Shown one piece after another: positions 1-8,721 of a DNA stretch of 64,000 nucleotides (position 1 is the stretch's first letter; each line of letters begins with the position of its first letter). The position numbers and the translations under genes were made by a program. This DNA is from Labilithrix luteola (GTDB lineage: Bacteria > Myxococcota_A > Polyangia > Polyangiales > Polyangiaceae). The stretch lies in assembly GCF_001263205.1 (NCBI RefSeq), contig NZ_CP012333.1:2170001-2234000 (forward strand), in the 5' to 3' direction. A model generated the notes under the pieces. It made no database searches and was not told the origin of the DNA. It saw only the letters and a program-made list of their open reading frames with translations.

Positions 1-645
1 TGCACGCACGATCACGTCACCGGAGACGAGTGCCTGTGCTTCCGACTCTCGACCGACCTCGTCGAGTCGATGGATGACCGCGCCAAAGCCTGGCGAAGCG
101 GTGCGCTCCCGCCACTGTCGGAGCTCGTCGTGTTCGGCGAGCTCGCGCAGTCCGCCGTGGAAGGCCGGAGCGACATCGCCCTCGACGAAGTGGGAATGCT
201 CTTCGCCGGCAGCTTCGTCGACGTCTCTTCAGGCCGAAAACCCGAGACCTCCAACGTTCGCACGCCGGATCGCCGACGCGCGGTGGATGCCGCGCTCTGG
301 ATGTCGGACCACTCCCACGAGCCGATTCACCTCGAGCACGTGGCCCGCGAGGCAGGTCTCTCGGCGTTTCACTTCTTGCGACTCTTCGCGCGCGTGCTCG
401 GCGTGACTCCGCACCAGTTCCTCGTTCGCTCGCGCCTCCGCAACGCGGCGCGCCTGCTGACGGATCGCTCGCGGTCCATTACCGACATTGCCTATGAGGT
501 CGGCTTCGGCGATCTCTCGAATTTCATCCGACTGTTCCAACGAGCGTCCGGCATGTCTCCAAGCAGCTTCCGCAAAGGCGCGCGAGGCGATCGCGAGATC
601 CTCCAAGAGCGCCTGCGCCGCGCGCTCCCCAAGATGACGCGTTAG
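1..645 (+). CDS. AraC-family transcriptional regulator (5' end outside window)
   Basis: The reading frame is open from base 1, and the residues before the first in-window ATG (position 70) look like coding sequence (CTHDHVTGDECLCFRLS), so the gene starts upstream of the window. The C-terminal 100 residues form an AraC-type double helix-turn-helix: HVAREAGLSAFHFLRLFARVLGVTP is the first unit and ITDIAYEVGFGDLSNFIRLFQRASGMSPSSFR the second. The visible N-terminal part is too short to identify a ligand domain. The gene converges on the HxlR gene and their 3' ends overlap by 4 bp. Targets are not evident. Confidence 0.9.
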   Translation, partial: CTHDHVTGDECLCFRLSTDLVESMDDRAKAWRSGALPPLSELVVFGELAQSAVEGRSDIALDEVGMLFAGSFVDVSSGRKPETSNVRTPDRRRAVDAALWMSDHSHEPIHLEHVAREAGLSAFHFLRLFARVLGVTPHQFLVRSRLRNAARLLTDRSRSITDIAYEVGFGDLSNFIRLFQRASGMSPSSFRKGARGDREILQERLRRALPKMTR

Positions 646-1037
646 CCCGTCTTCTTCGCCGCGGCCTTCGCGTAGGCCTTGCGCGCTTCGAGCATCGCGG
701 GGCGGTGCTCCATCGTCCACTGGTAGAGGGCGAACAAGGGCTTCGTGAGCGTGCGCCCCATCGGCGTGAGGGTGTACTCGACCCTCGGCGGGATGGTCGG
801 GTGGACCGTGCGGGCCACGAGGCCGTCTTCCTCGAGGCCTTTGAGGGTGAGCGTGAGCATGCGCTGGGAGATCCCGTCGATGCTGCGTTGCAGCTCGGTG
901 TAGCGCATGGTGCCCTCCGAGAGGGCGCCTACGACCATCACCGTCCACTTGTCGCCGATGCGCGAGAGCATCTCGACGACCACCTTGCAGTTCTCTTTCT
1001 CGTGCGCGGTGCGAACACGTTTGTGCGTGGCGTTCAA
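642..1037 (-). CDS. HxlR-family winged-helix transcriptional regulator
   Basis: A 131-residue protein with the HxlR winged helix: conserved CKVVVEMLSRIGDKWTVMVVGAL, then RYTELQRSIDGISQRMLTLTLKGLEEDGLVARTVHPTIPPRVEYTLTPMG. Length and motifs match HxlR/YodB regulators, which often sense electrophiles or redox stress through an N-terminal cysteine; here one Cys lies near residue 17. It is divergent from an FMN reductase gene (start 1129) with 91 bp between, a common HxlR arrangement, so it probably controls that gene. An inverted repeat at 1084-1100 in the shared spacer is a candidate operator. The regulatory link is inferred from position. Confidence 0.92.
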   Translation of the reverse strand: MNATHKRVRTAHEKENCKVVVEMLSRIGDKWTVMVVGALSEGTMRYTELQRSIDGISQRMLTLTLKGLEEDGLVARTVHPTIPPRVEYTLTPMGRTLTKPLFALYQWTMEHRPAMLEARKAYAKAAAKKTG

Positions 1038-1083
1038 AAATGTGCCTCCTTGCGCAGTTTTGCCAGGGCACTACCGTAGCGCA

Positions 1084-1100
1084 ACGAACAAATCGTTCGT
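1084..1100. promoter_or_regulatory. Inverted repeat, candidate HxlR operator
   Basis: Perfect 5-bp arms ACGAA (1084-1088) and TTCGT (1096-1100) separated by 7 nt, in the 91-bp spacer between the divergent HxlR and FMN reductase genes, about 30 bp before the reductase start. The position fits an operator for one or both genes. The arms are short, so this is tentative. Confidence 0.4.
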
Positions 1101-1128
1101 AACTATCCAAACAGCAGGAGCCCTGCCC

Positions 1129-1707
1129 ATGTCTCAGCTTCCCCGCATCGGCATCGTTCTCGGCTCGACGCGCGAGGGCCGATTCGCCGATCGCCCAGCC
1201 GAGTGGCTCATGAACCTCGCCAAGGCGCGAACCGACGCCACGTTCGAGCTCGTCGACCTCCGTGACTACCCGATGCCGTTCTTCGACGAACCGCGCTCAC
1301 CGATGATCGTGCCGCCGAAGAACGAGGTCGCACTCCGCTGGGGAAGGAAGGTCGCCGAGCTCGACGCCTTCATTTTCGTCACCCCCGAGTACAACCACAG
1401 CATCAGCGCGGTGCTGAAGAACGCGCTCGATTACGCCTACAACGAGTTCAACCGAAAGCCGGCGACCTTCGTGGCCTACGGCAACACCGGCGGCGCGCGC
1501 GCCGTGGAGCAGTTGCGGCTCATCCTCGCCGAGCTCCAGGTGGCGTCGCTCAAGCACGCCGTGCACATCGGATATACCGAGTTCTTCGGGATGCTCATGC
1601 ACGGAAAGACCTTCGCGGACTTCCCTCACCTCGAGCAATCCGCAGCGCGCATGTTCGACGATCTCATGTGGTGGACGCGAACGCTGCGCGCCGGCCGCGC
1701 GGCCTGA
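1129..1707 (+). CDS. NAD(P)H-dependent FMN reductase (flavodoxin-fold)
   Basis: A 192-residue flavodoxin-like protein of the NADPH-dependent FMN reductase/quinone reductase family. The phosphate-binding loop is near the N-terminus (GIVLGSTREGRFADRPAEW), followed by DLRDYPMPFFDE and the family signature TPEYNHSISAVLKNALDYAYNEFNRKP, then YGNTGGARAVEQLRLI. The ATG at 1129 puts the protein start right at the first beta strand; the frame stays open upstream but that part is not family-like. It probably uses NAD(P)H to reduce FMN, quinones or azo compounds. It is divergent from an HxlR regulator. A paralogue lies at 36706-37341. Confidence 0.92.
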   Translation: MSQLPRIGIVLGSTREGRFADRPAEWLMNLAKARTDATFELVDLRDYPMPFFDEPRSPMIVPPKNEVALRWGRKVAELDAFIFVTPEYNHSISAVLKNALDYAYNEFNRKPATFVAYGNTGGARAVEQLRLILAELQVASLKHAVHIGYTEFFGMLMHGKTFADFPHLEQSAARMFDDLMWWTRTLRAGRAA

Positions 1708-1796
1708 ATTCGAAGTTCGCGTAACGGCGTCATTCACTTGGCGCGCGGGCCGAGCAACTCGCCCGGCTCGCGCACCGAATCTTTCGTTGGAGGTTG

Positions 1797-3602
1797 CTAG
1801 GTCGACGCCAGTGGCACCGTGGCGCGGAGGAGCCAGGCGCGGGCGTCGCCGTCGACGTGAGGGAGCAGACGTTTCTGCACCTCGGCGTGGTAACCGTCGA
1901 GCCAGGCGCGTTCGCGGGCGTCGAGCAGCGTGACGTCGAGACAGCGCACGTCGATCGGGCAGAGGGTGAGGGTCTCGAAGGCGAGGAACTCGCCGAACTC
2001 CGACTTCCCTGCGTCGATCGTGAGCACGAGGTTCTCGATGCGAACGCCCCAGCGTCCCGGCCGATAGAGGCCCGGCTCGTTGGACGTGATCATGCCCGGC
2101 TCGAGGATCGCGTGCGGAAGCGCGGCGGCGCCAGGCGCGATGCCTTGCGGCCCCTCGTGCACCGCGAGGAAGTAGCCAACGCCGTGACCGGTTCCGTGGC
2201 CGAAGTCCGCGAGCGTTGCCCAGATTGGCGCGCGCGCCAGCGCGTCGAGGAGGCCGCCGCGGATCCCGCGAGGGAAGCGCGCAAGCGAGAGCTGAATCAT
2301 CCCCTTGAGCACGGCGGTGACGTCGCGCCGGATCTCGTCACTGACCTTTCCGACAGCGACCACGCGCGTGATGTCGGTCGTGCCGCCCTGGTATTGGCCG
2401 CCGGAGTCGACGAGCAGAAGCCCGTCGCCTTCGATGACAGCGTGACTCTCGGGCGTGGCCCGGTAGTGGGGCATTGCACCGTTCGCGTTCCATCCGGCGA
2501 TCGTGGCGAAGCTCGGGCCGACGAAGTTCGGACGACGGGCGCGGGCCGCGCAAACTTGCTCGTCGATGGAGAGCTCGGTGATTCGCTCGCCACGAGCAAC
2601 CGCACCTTCGAGCCATGCAAAGAGCTCGCAGAGCGCTGCGCCGTCGTACTCCATCGTGGTGCGCACGTGCGCGATCTCCTCGGCCGTCTTGCAGGCCTTG
2701 AAGAGCACGGTGGGGTTCTGCACCTCGACGACGGTGGCGTGTTTCGCGACCGCCTCGACGAGCCCGAGCGTCACACGGGCAGGATCCAAAAGCAGCTTCG
2801 CGCCGGCCGGAAGCGCCGCGAGTGCGCTCTTCGCGTTCTCGTAGCGCTCGACGCGAACGCCGTCCGCGGCGAGGCGAGCTTGAAGGTCGGGCGCGATCTT
2901 GCCGTCGCCGACGAAGAGCGTGACCTCGCTCGGAGAGACGAGCACGTGCGCGAGGAACACGGGGTTGTACGAGACGTCCGAGCCGCGGAGGTTCAGGAGC
3001 CAGGCGACGTCGTCGAGCGTCGAGGCGAAGTGATGGTCGACACCGGCCTTGGTCATGGCCTCGCGAAGACGCGCGAGCTTCGCGGCGCGGGTGACGATCG
3101 CGAAGGGCGGCAGATGCTCGACGACCGGCTCGGTGGGCATCGCCGGGCGATCCGCCCACGCTTCGCCAATCAGATCGAGATCGGTGCGCAACGTGGCGCC
3201 GCTCTTCGCCAGCGCCGCCTTCAGCGCCTTCGACGTGGCGTAGCCGAGCACGTCTCCATCGACGGCGAGCACACCGCCTTGCGGAAGGTTCTCGGCCAGC
3301 CAATCGATGTGCGCCGAGCTTCCAGACGCCGGAAGCGACATCCGCGCGATCCCCGAGCCCGCGAGCTCGTTGTCGGCTTGCGTGTAATAGCGACTATCGA
3401 CCCACAGCCCCGCGAACGTCGGCGTCACGATCAACGTTCCGACCGACCCCGTAAATCCCGACGCCCAAGCCCGACCCTTCCAGCGCCCGGGCAGATACTC
3501 CGACAGATGCGGATCCGCCGAGGGAATGAGCAAGGCCGAAATCCCATGGCGAGCAAGAGCGTCACGAACAGCGCGAATGTGGTCCGCAGCGGGCGAGGTC
3601 AT
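1797..3602 (-). CDS. Xaa-Pro aminopeptidase (M24B, long eukaryote-like form)
   Basis: 601 residues, close to the three-domain aminopeptidase P type (about 600) rather than the shorter E. coli PepP (about 440). Two creatinase-like N-terminal domains span about 1-155 and 160-310. The catalytic pita-bread domain follows with all five metal ligands: D399 in LLLVDSGGQY, D410 in GGTTDITR, H473 in GHGTGHGVGYF, E509 in TSNEPGLY and E523 in GVRIENL. A C-terminal extension of about 70 residues closes the protein. It should remove N-terminal residues preceding proline, with two divalent metals, probably in the cytoplasm since there is no signal peptide. It appears monocistronic. Confidence 0.96.
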   Translation of the reverse strand: MTSPAADHIRAVRDALARHGISALLIPSADPHLSEYLPGRWKGRAWASGFTGSVGTLIVTPTFAGLWVDSRYYTQADNELAGSGIARMSLPASGSSAHIDWLAENLPQGGVLAVDGDVLGYATSKALKAALAKSGATLRTDLDLIGEAWADRPAMPTEPVVEHLPPFAIVTRAAKLARLREAMTKAGVDHHFASTLDDVAWLLNLRGSDVSYNPVFLAHVLVSPSEVTLFVGDGKIAPDLQARLAADGVRVERYENAKSALAALPAGAKLLLDPARVTLGLVEAVAKHATVVEVQNPTVLFKACKTAEEIAHVRTTMEYDGAALCELFAWLEGAVARGERITELSIDEQVCAARARRPNFVGPSFATIAGWNANGAMPHYRATPESHAVIEGDGLLLVDSGGQYQGGTTDITRVVAVGKVSDEIRRDVTAVLKGMIQLSLARFPRGIRGGLLDALARAPIWATLADFGHGTGHGVGYFLAVHEGPQGIAPGAAALPHAILEPGMITSNEPGLYRPGRWGVRIENLVLTIDAGKSEFGEFLAFETLTLCPIDVRCLDVTLLDARERAWLDGYHAEVQKRLLPHVDGDARAWLLRATVPLAST

Positions 3603-3692
3603 GTGCAGACCACCTAAGCACCATCACCGCTCGCACACCATGGGATTGCAGCCCGAGCTTGCGCCTGAGCTATGGGCTTTGCCGAGCCGTGA

Positions 3693-4157
3693 TCATCCGT
3701 GAGCTTCGGAGATGGCCGGCAGTGCCGCTTGCGCCAGGCCTTGGCCGGCGATGACCTCGAGGTTCTGCGCCAGCCCCTGAGTGTCGCAGTACACGTGGAA
3801 CTCCACCGCCCGACCCCAGCTCAGGGTGAGCATGAACATGCCTTGGTTCGGCGTCAGCTCGATGCCCTTGATGTCGAACACCCGGTCCTTCCACTCCACG
3901 GCCACGAACGTGCGCCATGGCCATCCACTCACGACGATCTTCTGCACTTCGAATTGCAGGCCTGGAAATACGGCCGCGAGACGTTGGTACCACTTATCGC
4001 GGAGCTCGGGCTTGCGCCGCACCCCCGAGAGGGCGTGCTGGCCCGAGAACCAGTGCTCCGCGGCCGGTGAGAACTGCCGGAGGATGAACTCGAAGTCGCC
4101 GCGGTTCAGGCGCTCGAAGATGGTCTTCACGCGTTGCTTGACGATGAAGTGGTACAT
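3693..4157 (-). CDS. SnoaL/NTF2-like protein
   Basis: A 154-residue protein with the alpha+beta NTF2/SnoaL-like pattern: an N-terminal helix (VKTIFERLNRGDFEFILRQFSP), a central LRDKWYQRLAAVFPGLQFEVQKIVVSGWPWRTFVAVEWKD strand pair, and a C-terminal MFMLTLSWGRAVEFHVYCDTQ strand. Members bind or isomerise small hydrophobic ligands, but function cannot be read from the fold. It is divergent from a TetR regulator, with only 37 bp between the starts, so it is the likely target of that repressor. Confidence 0.78.
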   Translation of the reverse strand: MYHFIVKQRVKTIFERLNRGDFEFILRQFSPAAEHWFSGQHALSGVRRKPELRDKWYQRLAAVFPGLQFEVQKIVVSGWPWRTFVAVEWKDRVFDIKGIELTPNQGMFMLTLSWGRAVEFHVYCDTQGLAQNLEVIAGQGLAQAALPAISEAHG

Positions 4158-4180
4158 CGTTGCAGCTCCAATCTATGCAC

Positions 4181-4188
4181 TGTATACA
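4181..4188. promoter_or_regulatory. Palindrome TGTATACA, candidate TetR operator core
   Basis: A perfect 8-bp palindrome in the 37-bp spacer between the SnoaL-like gene (start 4157) and the TetR gene (GTG at 4195). The spacer is unusually AT-rich for this genome and must hold both promoters. A repressor bound here could block both genes; this is inferred from position. Confidence 0.4.
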
Positions 4189-4194
4189 TCGAGG

Positions 4195-4845
4195 GTGGCG
4201 AAGCGGCAACCGAGGGCGGCATACCATCATGGAGATCTGAGGCGGGCGTGCGTGGAAGCGGGGCTCGAGCTGCTCTCCGAGCAGGGCAAAGAAGCGGTGA
4301 GCTTGCGCGAGATCGCGCGAAAGTGCCGCGTGTCGCCTCGCGCGCCGTACCAACATTTCGCCGACAAGACGGATTTCCTCGCAGCGCTCGCCGAGGAAGG
4401 ATTCAAGGAGTTCGGTGCGGCGATGGCTCGTGCCGAGGGAGACTTCTCGGGACTCGCGCAGGCCTACCTCGACTTCGCCGTGAGGAAGCCGGCGTTGATG
4501 CAGCTCATGTTCGGCGACGACTTCGAGGACCGCGCGAAGCGGAACCCGACGCTCCATGACGCCGCGCTCGCCACGTTCGGGCAGCTCGAGGAGCAGATCG
4601 CGCGCCTGCACCCGGATCGCGACGAGCGCTCACATCGATTGCTCGCGGTCAACGCGTGGGCTCTGATCCACGGCCTTTCGGAGCTGCTGCGGCATGGCCA
4701 GCTCGCTCACGTGCTTCCCGGCGAGTCCAGCACGAAGGCCGTGGTGGACTCGGCGGTGGAGTTGTTCTCACGCGCGGATCGAGGGGACGCTCAGACGCGA
4801 CGCCCCTCGTCCAGCTCGAAGAAGAAGGAGCGCCGATCGAGCTAA
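4195..4845 (+). CDS. TetR-family transcriptional regulator
   Basis: 216 residues starting at GTG 4195, which gives the typical N-terminus AKRQPRAAYHHGDLRRAC; the in-frame upstream sequence overlaps the divergent gene and is unlikely to be coding. The HTH is EQGKEAVSLREIARKCRVSPRAPYQHFADKTDFLAAL (about 30-65). The rest is a TetR_C-like helical domain with QLMFGDDFED and LIHGLSELLRHGQL. The C-terminus is a basic/serine tail (SSSSKKKERRSS). It probably represses the divergent SnoaL-like gene and itself. The ligand is unknown. Confidence 0.9.
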   Translation: MAKRQPRAAYHHGDLRRACVEAGLELLSEQGKEAVSLREIARKCRVSPRAPYQHFADKTDFLAALAEEGFKEFGAAMARAEGDFSGLAQAYLDFAVRKPALMQLMFGDDFEDRAKRNPTLHDAALATFGQLEEQIARLHPDRDERSHRLLAVNAWALIHGLSELLRHGQLAHVLPGESSTKAVVDSAVELFSRADRGDAQTRRPSSSSKKKERRSS

Positions 4846-4850
4846 CGCTG

Positions 4851-5801
4851 CTAGGCGGAGGGGCGCTCCCTTCCGAGCATCTTGAACGCCAGATCGATCC
4901 CGTCTTTGAGGCGGCCGACGGTGACCATCGACGACAGGTCCACCCCGAGCGCGACCATCGATTGCGACACGCTCGGGCTGATTCCGCTCAAGATGGTACG
5001 TGCACCGAGGTAGCGCGCGGCGGCGGTGGTCTTCAGGAGATGGTTGGCCACGCGCGTGTCCACGACCGGGACGCCTGCGATGTCGATGATGACGACGAGG
5101 GCACTTTCCGCCGCGACGGCCGCGAGCACCCGATCCATGACTTGAGTGGCCCGCGGCTGATCGATCTCGCCCACCAAGGGCAGGAGCAGAACGCGATCGT
5201 GCACCTGGGTCACGGGCGTCGAGAGCTCGCGAATGGCTGCTTGCTGCCGCGTGATCGTCTCGAGATGAGCCGCGAAGTATGTATCGATCGCGATCGACAT
5301 ATCGAAATAGACCATCTTCTGAATACTGGCGAACGCCTGATGGACGAAGTCGGCATCGGCGAAGTCCACCGACAGATACTTGAGGAGGAGGTGGAGATAC
5401 CGTCGATAGGCCCCAAGATAGATCTTCGGACGAATGCCGATCTTCTCGTGCGCTACGCCGACGCGCAGCCGATCCTCGACATAATCGAGGTCGCAGCGAC
5501 CCGTGAATAGACCGAGGAAATACGCTCGCTGCGTCCCTTTCAGGCGCGTGACGAGGGCATTGTCGTTCAAGAACGCCTTGCTCTCCGGGAGTGCGAGCAA
5601 GAGTTGATAGAACTCGTCGACGACCGCGTCGGTGTGACGCTCGGCGAAAGGCCGGAGCTCGGCAAGCCGCGCAAGATCGTCGTCGCCGAGCTCCAGGAGG
5701 GCGCGTCGGCGGGCGAGCTCGGACTCGTCGAGCTCGAGAATGGCTTTGTAGTGGAGGTGGTCGGGACCGCTTGACGGCAACGGAAGTTTGGATTTGTTCA
5801 T
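4851..5801 (-). CDS. Globin-coupled STAS protein (RsbR-like)
   Basis: 316 residues from ATG 5801 (MNKSKLPLPSSG). Residues about 20-175 resemble the globin-coupled-sensor fold: an F-helix-like region with RLRVGVAHEKIGIRPKIYLGAYRRYLHLLL supplies a probable proximal histidine in VGVAHEKIGI. Residues about 205-310 are a STAS domain (STPVTQVHDRVLLLPLVGEIDQPRATQVMDRVL, ARTILSGISPSVSQSMVALGVDLSSM). This architecture matches RsbR-type stressosome sensors in which a haem globin replaces the usual N-terminal domain. It may sense oxygen or another diatomic gas and relay through STAS contacts. No RsbT/RsbS gene adjoins it, but related STAS proteins occur at 11379 and 45324. Confidence 0.88.
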   Translation of the reverse strand: MNKSKLPLPSSGPDHLHYKAILELDESELARRRALLELGDDDLARLAELRPFAERHTDAVVDEFYQLLLALPESKAFLNDNALVTRLKGTQRAYFLGLFTGRCDLDYVEDRLRVGVAHEKIGIRPKIYLGAYRRYLHLLLKYLSVDFADADFVHQAFASIQKMVYFDMSIAIDTYFAAHLETITRQQAAIRELSTPVTQVHDRVLLLPLVGEIDQPRATQVMDRVLAAVAAESALVVIIDIAGVPVVDTRVANHLLKTTAAARYLGARTILSGISPSVSQSMVALGVDLSSMVTVGRLKDGIDLAFKMLGRERPSA

Positions 5802-5924
5802 GAAAGCGACTGCGCGAACGAACTGCGCGCCGCCTAACGCAAGGAAGATGCCGTCCACGCAAATGCTGCTCGCCGTCTCGCGCACGCGCAACCCCTGCAC
5901 GTGCGCGCAGGATTCGCGTCGTGG

Positions 5925-7568
5925 TCAGAAGCGGTCTCGTGGCGGTTCCGCCCTACCCTGGGTTCCCGTCATCAACTCCTCGAGGCTGACGGGCCGAAGG
6001 AGTGTCTGGAGCAGCACGCAACCGAGCAATCCGGCGCCGACCATCAGAAAGACGTCCGAATAGGCGAGGACGAGCGACTCGCGACGCACGACGCCGCGTA
6101 CCAGGTGGAGTGCCAACGGCGCAGCGTCGCCGCTCGTCCGCGCGGCAAGCTGCTGGGTCTTGGCGACCAAACGCTCCGCCGCGGGCCCCGCCCCCGACGC
6201 CAGGTGTTCGTTCAGGACGTTGTGATGAAAATGCACCGATTGCGTGAGCAGCGTCCCGACCACGGAGACGCCTGCGGAGCCACCCACGAGTCGTACGAAG
6301 TTCACGACCACGACGGCCGACGACCGATGTGGCACGTCGAGATTGAGCGAAAGCAGAGAGAGAATCGGCAAGAAGAAGAGGCCCTGCCCCACGCCATGCA
6401 GAACGAAGATTGGCCAAAGCTCGTCGAGCGCCCAGTTCGCGTCGAGCGCTAGCCCACGGAGGCACGCCGCGCACTGGAGCGCGAGGGCCGCGGCAATGGT
6501 CAGACGCGGGTCGAACCGACGCACCAGATGCACGGCGACGAACGGCAAGACGAGCTGCGGTACGGCCATCGACAGGAACACCGAAGCGAAGTCGATGGGA
6601 CGAAGGCTCTGGATACGAACCAGGAAGTCGGGAATCGCCCAAGCGACCATCATGAGCGAAATACGAAACAGCGCCATGGTCACGATGGCCACGGTGAAGT
6701 TTCGATTGGTGAATACGTCGAGGCGAAACGCGGGCGTGGGGTGTGCGAGCTCGTGCCGAATGAACGCAACCAGCACGAGCAGGCCCGCGGTGACCATGCC
6801 GATGACCCATCGCGACGCGAACCAGTCGAGACGGTTCGCTTGCTCGATTCCGAGCAAGACAGCTCCGAGACCGATCGACGGCAACGCAAGCCCGAGCGGA
6901 TCCGGGTGGCGGAGCTCCGACCAGTTCACCGGCTGCCGAGGAAAACCCCAAACGCCCACGAGCGCCGCCACGCCCGCGATGACCGCGGGCGGTACGAAGA
7001 CGAGTCGGAAGGAGCCATTTTCGACAATCCACGCCTCGATCAGCGGCGCGAGACTGATGGGTACGCTCGCGACGATGCCGTAAAGGGCAAATGCATAGAG
7101 CCGATTCATGTTTGGCAGCTTGCGCCGGAACGTCGGCATGGCCATCGGGATGAGTGCTCCGCCGCTCAACCCTTGAAGCGCCCGCAAGACGAGGAGCATC
7201 TCGAAGTCGCGCACACGCACCGCGAGGAGTGACACCGCTGCGAAGGCGACAGCGGCAGGCACGAACGTCCGACGTAGAGACAGCACGCCGGCGAGCCAAA
7301 CGGCTGGTGGAATCGCCATGACCTCGGCGACGGCAAAAACCGTATTGAGCCACGCCGCCTCGTCGGGCCCGACACCGAACGCCCCCTGCAAGTCGGCGAG
7401 CGCGAAGCTCGTCAGCCGAGCTTGCAGAACGGCGGCAAACACGCACGCAACCGCCGCCCCCACGGCGGCACGCTGACGAATCGAGAGACCGCCGGAAAAC
7501 GGCGCGACGGCGCGCGCGTCTCCAACCGCGAGCGAGGGTGTCATTTCCGCCGACTGCGCGCTCGTCAT
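5925..7568 (-). CDS. MFS multidrug efflux transporter (DHA2/EmrB-like)
   Basis: 547 residues with about 14 hydrophobic segments, as in the DHA2 drug:H+ antiporter family. Helix 1 carries LQARLTSFALADLQGAFGVGPDEAAWLNTVFAVAEVMAIP, and the antiporter-like region LRALQGLSGGALIPMAMPTFRR follows. A periplasmic loop lies near 440-500 (LTQSVHFHHNVLNEHLASGAGPAAERLVAKTQQLAART), as in EmrB. It is the last gene of an efflux operon: its start overlaps the stop of the membrane-fusion gene by 4 bp (7565-7568). It should export hydrophobic compounds together with the two upstream products. Confidence 0.93.
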   Translation of the reverse strand: MTSAQSAEMTPSLAVGDARAVAPFSGGLSIRQRAAVGAAVACVFAAVLQARLTSFALADLQGAFGVGPDEAAWLNTVFAVAEVMAIPPAVWLAGVLSLRRTFVPAAVAFAAVSLLAVRVRDFEMLLVLRALQGLSGGALIPMAMPTFRRKLPNMNRLYAFALYGIVASVPISLAPLIEAWIVENGSFRLVFVPPAVIAGVAALVGVWGFPRQPVNWSELRHPDPLGLALPSIGLGAVLLGIEQANRLDWFASRWVIGMVTAGLLVLVAFIRHELAHPTPAFRLDVFTNRNFTVAIVTMALFRISLMMVAWAIPDFLVRIQSLRPIDFASVFLSMAVPQLVLPFVAVHLVRRFDPRLTIAAALALQCAACLRGLALDANWALDELWPIFVLHGVGQGLFFLPILSLLSLNLDVPHRSSAVVVVNFVRLVGGSAGVSVVGTLLTQSVHFHHNVLNEHLASGAGPAAERLVAKTQQLAARTSGDAAPLALHLVRGVVRRESLVLAYSDVFLMVGAGLLGCVLLQTLLRPVSLEELMTGTQGRAEPPRDRF

Positions 7569-8719
7569 GACTTTCCCGGGAGGGGCGTTGTTCCTCCGGC
7601 CCGCGCTTGGTCGTGCTCACGCGCGCGTTCGATGCTGACGACCGCCGACATCCCAGGGATCAATCGTCCCGCGAGCTCCCGCGGCGGGCGCAGCGCGATC
7701 TTCACCGGAATACGCTGGACGATCTTCGTGAAGTTGCCCGTCGCATTGTCTGGCGGCAGAAGGCTCAATTGAGCGCCGCTCGCCGGAGAAAGGCTGTCGA
7801 CGACGCCCGGAATTTCGACTCCCGGAAACGTGTCGATCGTCACGCGAACGGGGGTGCCAGGCTGAAGGACGCCGACCTGCCGTTCTTTGAAGTTGGCCGT
7901 TACCCAGACGTCGTCGATGGCAACGAGATGAATGATCTGCGAGCCGGGCCGCACCAGCTGACCCACGCGGACGCCTCGCTCGCCCACGACGCCATTCGCC
8001 GGCGCAACGATGCGCGTATATCCGAGCTGGATGCGCGCCAGGTCGAGCATCGCATTGGCCGCCGAAAGCTCCGCTTCGAGCCGCCTGCGTTCGGCGTCGA
8101 GATAGACTTGCTCCGCCGTCGATCGATCGCGCTCGGAGCCACGCTGGCGCAGCTCCGCCCGCGCGCGAAGCGCATCGTACGTGGCTCGTTCGTGATCTTG
8201 CGCCGACACCAGACCTCCCGACGAGAGCCGATCGTGTCGTTGCGCTTCGAGCTCTGCGCGCTGCATGCCGGCGCTCGTCGCGTCCACGGCGGCACTCGCG
8301 GCGGCCACGGAGTTTCGTTGGACGAGCTGCTTGGTTCGATTCGACTCGAGCAGCGCTTGGGCAGCAGCCACGCGCGCCTCGCCCTCGCGCACCTTCGCTT
8401 CGAAATCGGCAGGGTCGATTTCGACGAGCAGCTGACCGGCACGTACGCGCTCGTTGTCCTGGACGAGTACGCGGAGCACATGGCCTTCGACCCGCGACGA
8501 AAGCGGCGTGATGTCGGCGCGAACGAACGCGTCATCGGTCGCGCCCTCGTTGATCGGGAATGCCATCTTGCGATCGCTCTGCGCGGCCGCGGCTGCGAGA
8601 CCGGCGAACAGCAAGATCCCCGCCGTCACGAGACCTCCGAAGGAGAACTTCGTTCGGAGGAAGCCGACAGCCCGTCGAATCTTCGAGTTGGAAGCCGTCG
8701 ATACCATCGATGAATCCAT
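7565..8719 (-). CDS. HlyD/EmrA-family membrane fusion protein
   Basis: 384 residues. One N-terminal transmembrane segment (FGGLVTAGILLFAGLAAAAA) is followed by a barrel-sandwich/lipoyl half (ADITPLSSRVEGHVLRVLVQDNERVRAGQLLVEID), a long alpha-helical hairpin with many Ala/Arg/Glu, the returning half (IVAPANGVVGERGVRVGQLVRPGSQIIHLVAIDDVWVTANFKE) and a beta-barrel with VTIDTFPG. This is the EmrA arrangement: it bridges the inner-membrane MFS pump and the outer-membrane channel. It lies 2 bp after the TolC-like gene and overlaps the MFS gene by 4 bp, so the three are co-translated. Confidence 0.94.
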   Translation of the reverse strand: MDSSMVSTASNSKIRRAVGFLRTKFSFGGLVTAGILLFAGLAAAAAQSDRKMAFPINEGATDDAFVRADITPLSSRVEGHVLRVLVQDNERVRAGQLLVEIDPADFEAKVREGEARVAAAQALLESNRTKQLVQRNSVAAASAAVDATSAGMQRAELEAQRHDRLSSGGLVSAQDHERATYDALRARAELRQRGSERDRSTAEQVYLDAERRRLEAELSAANAMLDLARIQLGYTRIVAPANGVVGERGVRVGQLVRPGSQIIHLVAIDDVWVTANFKERQVGVLQPGTPVRVTIDTFPGVEIPGVVDSLSPASGAQLSLLPPDNATGNFTKIVQRIPVKIALRPPRELAGRLIPGMSAVVSIERAREHDQARAGGTTPLPGKS

Positions 8720-8721
8720 TT

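Noticed and set aside
1794..3617. Long plus-strand open frame (607 codons) opposite the aminopeptidase gene
   Set aside because: It is antisense to a complete aminopeptidase with all metal ligands; long antisense frames are expected at this GC content and the translation looks like Arg/Asp-rich shadow sequence.
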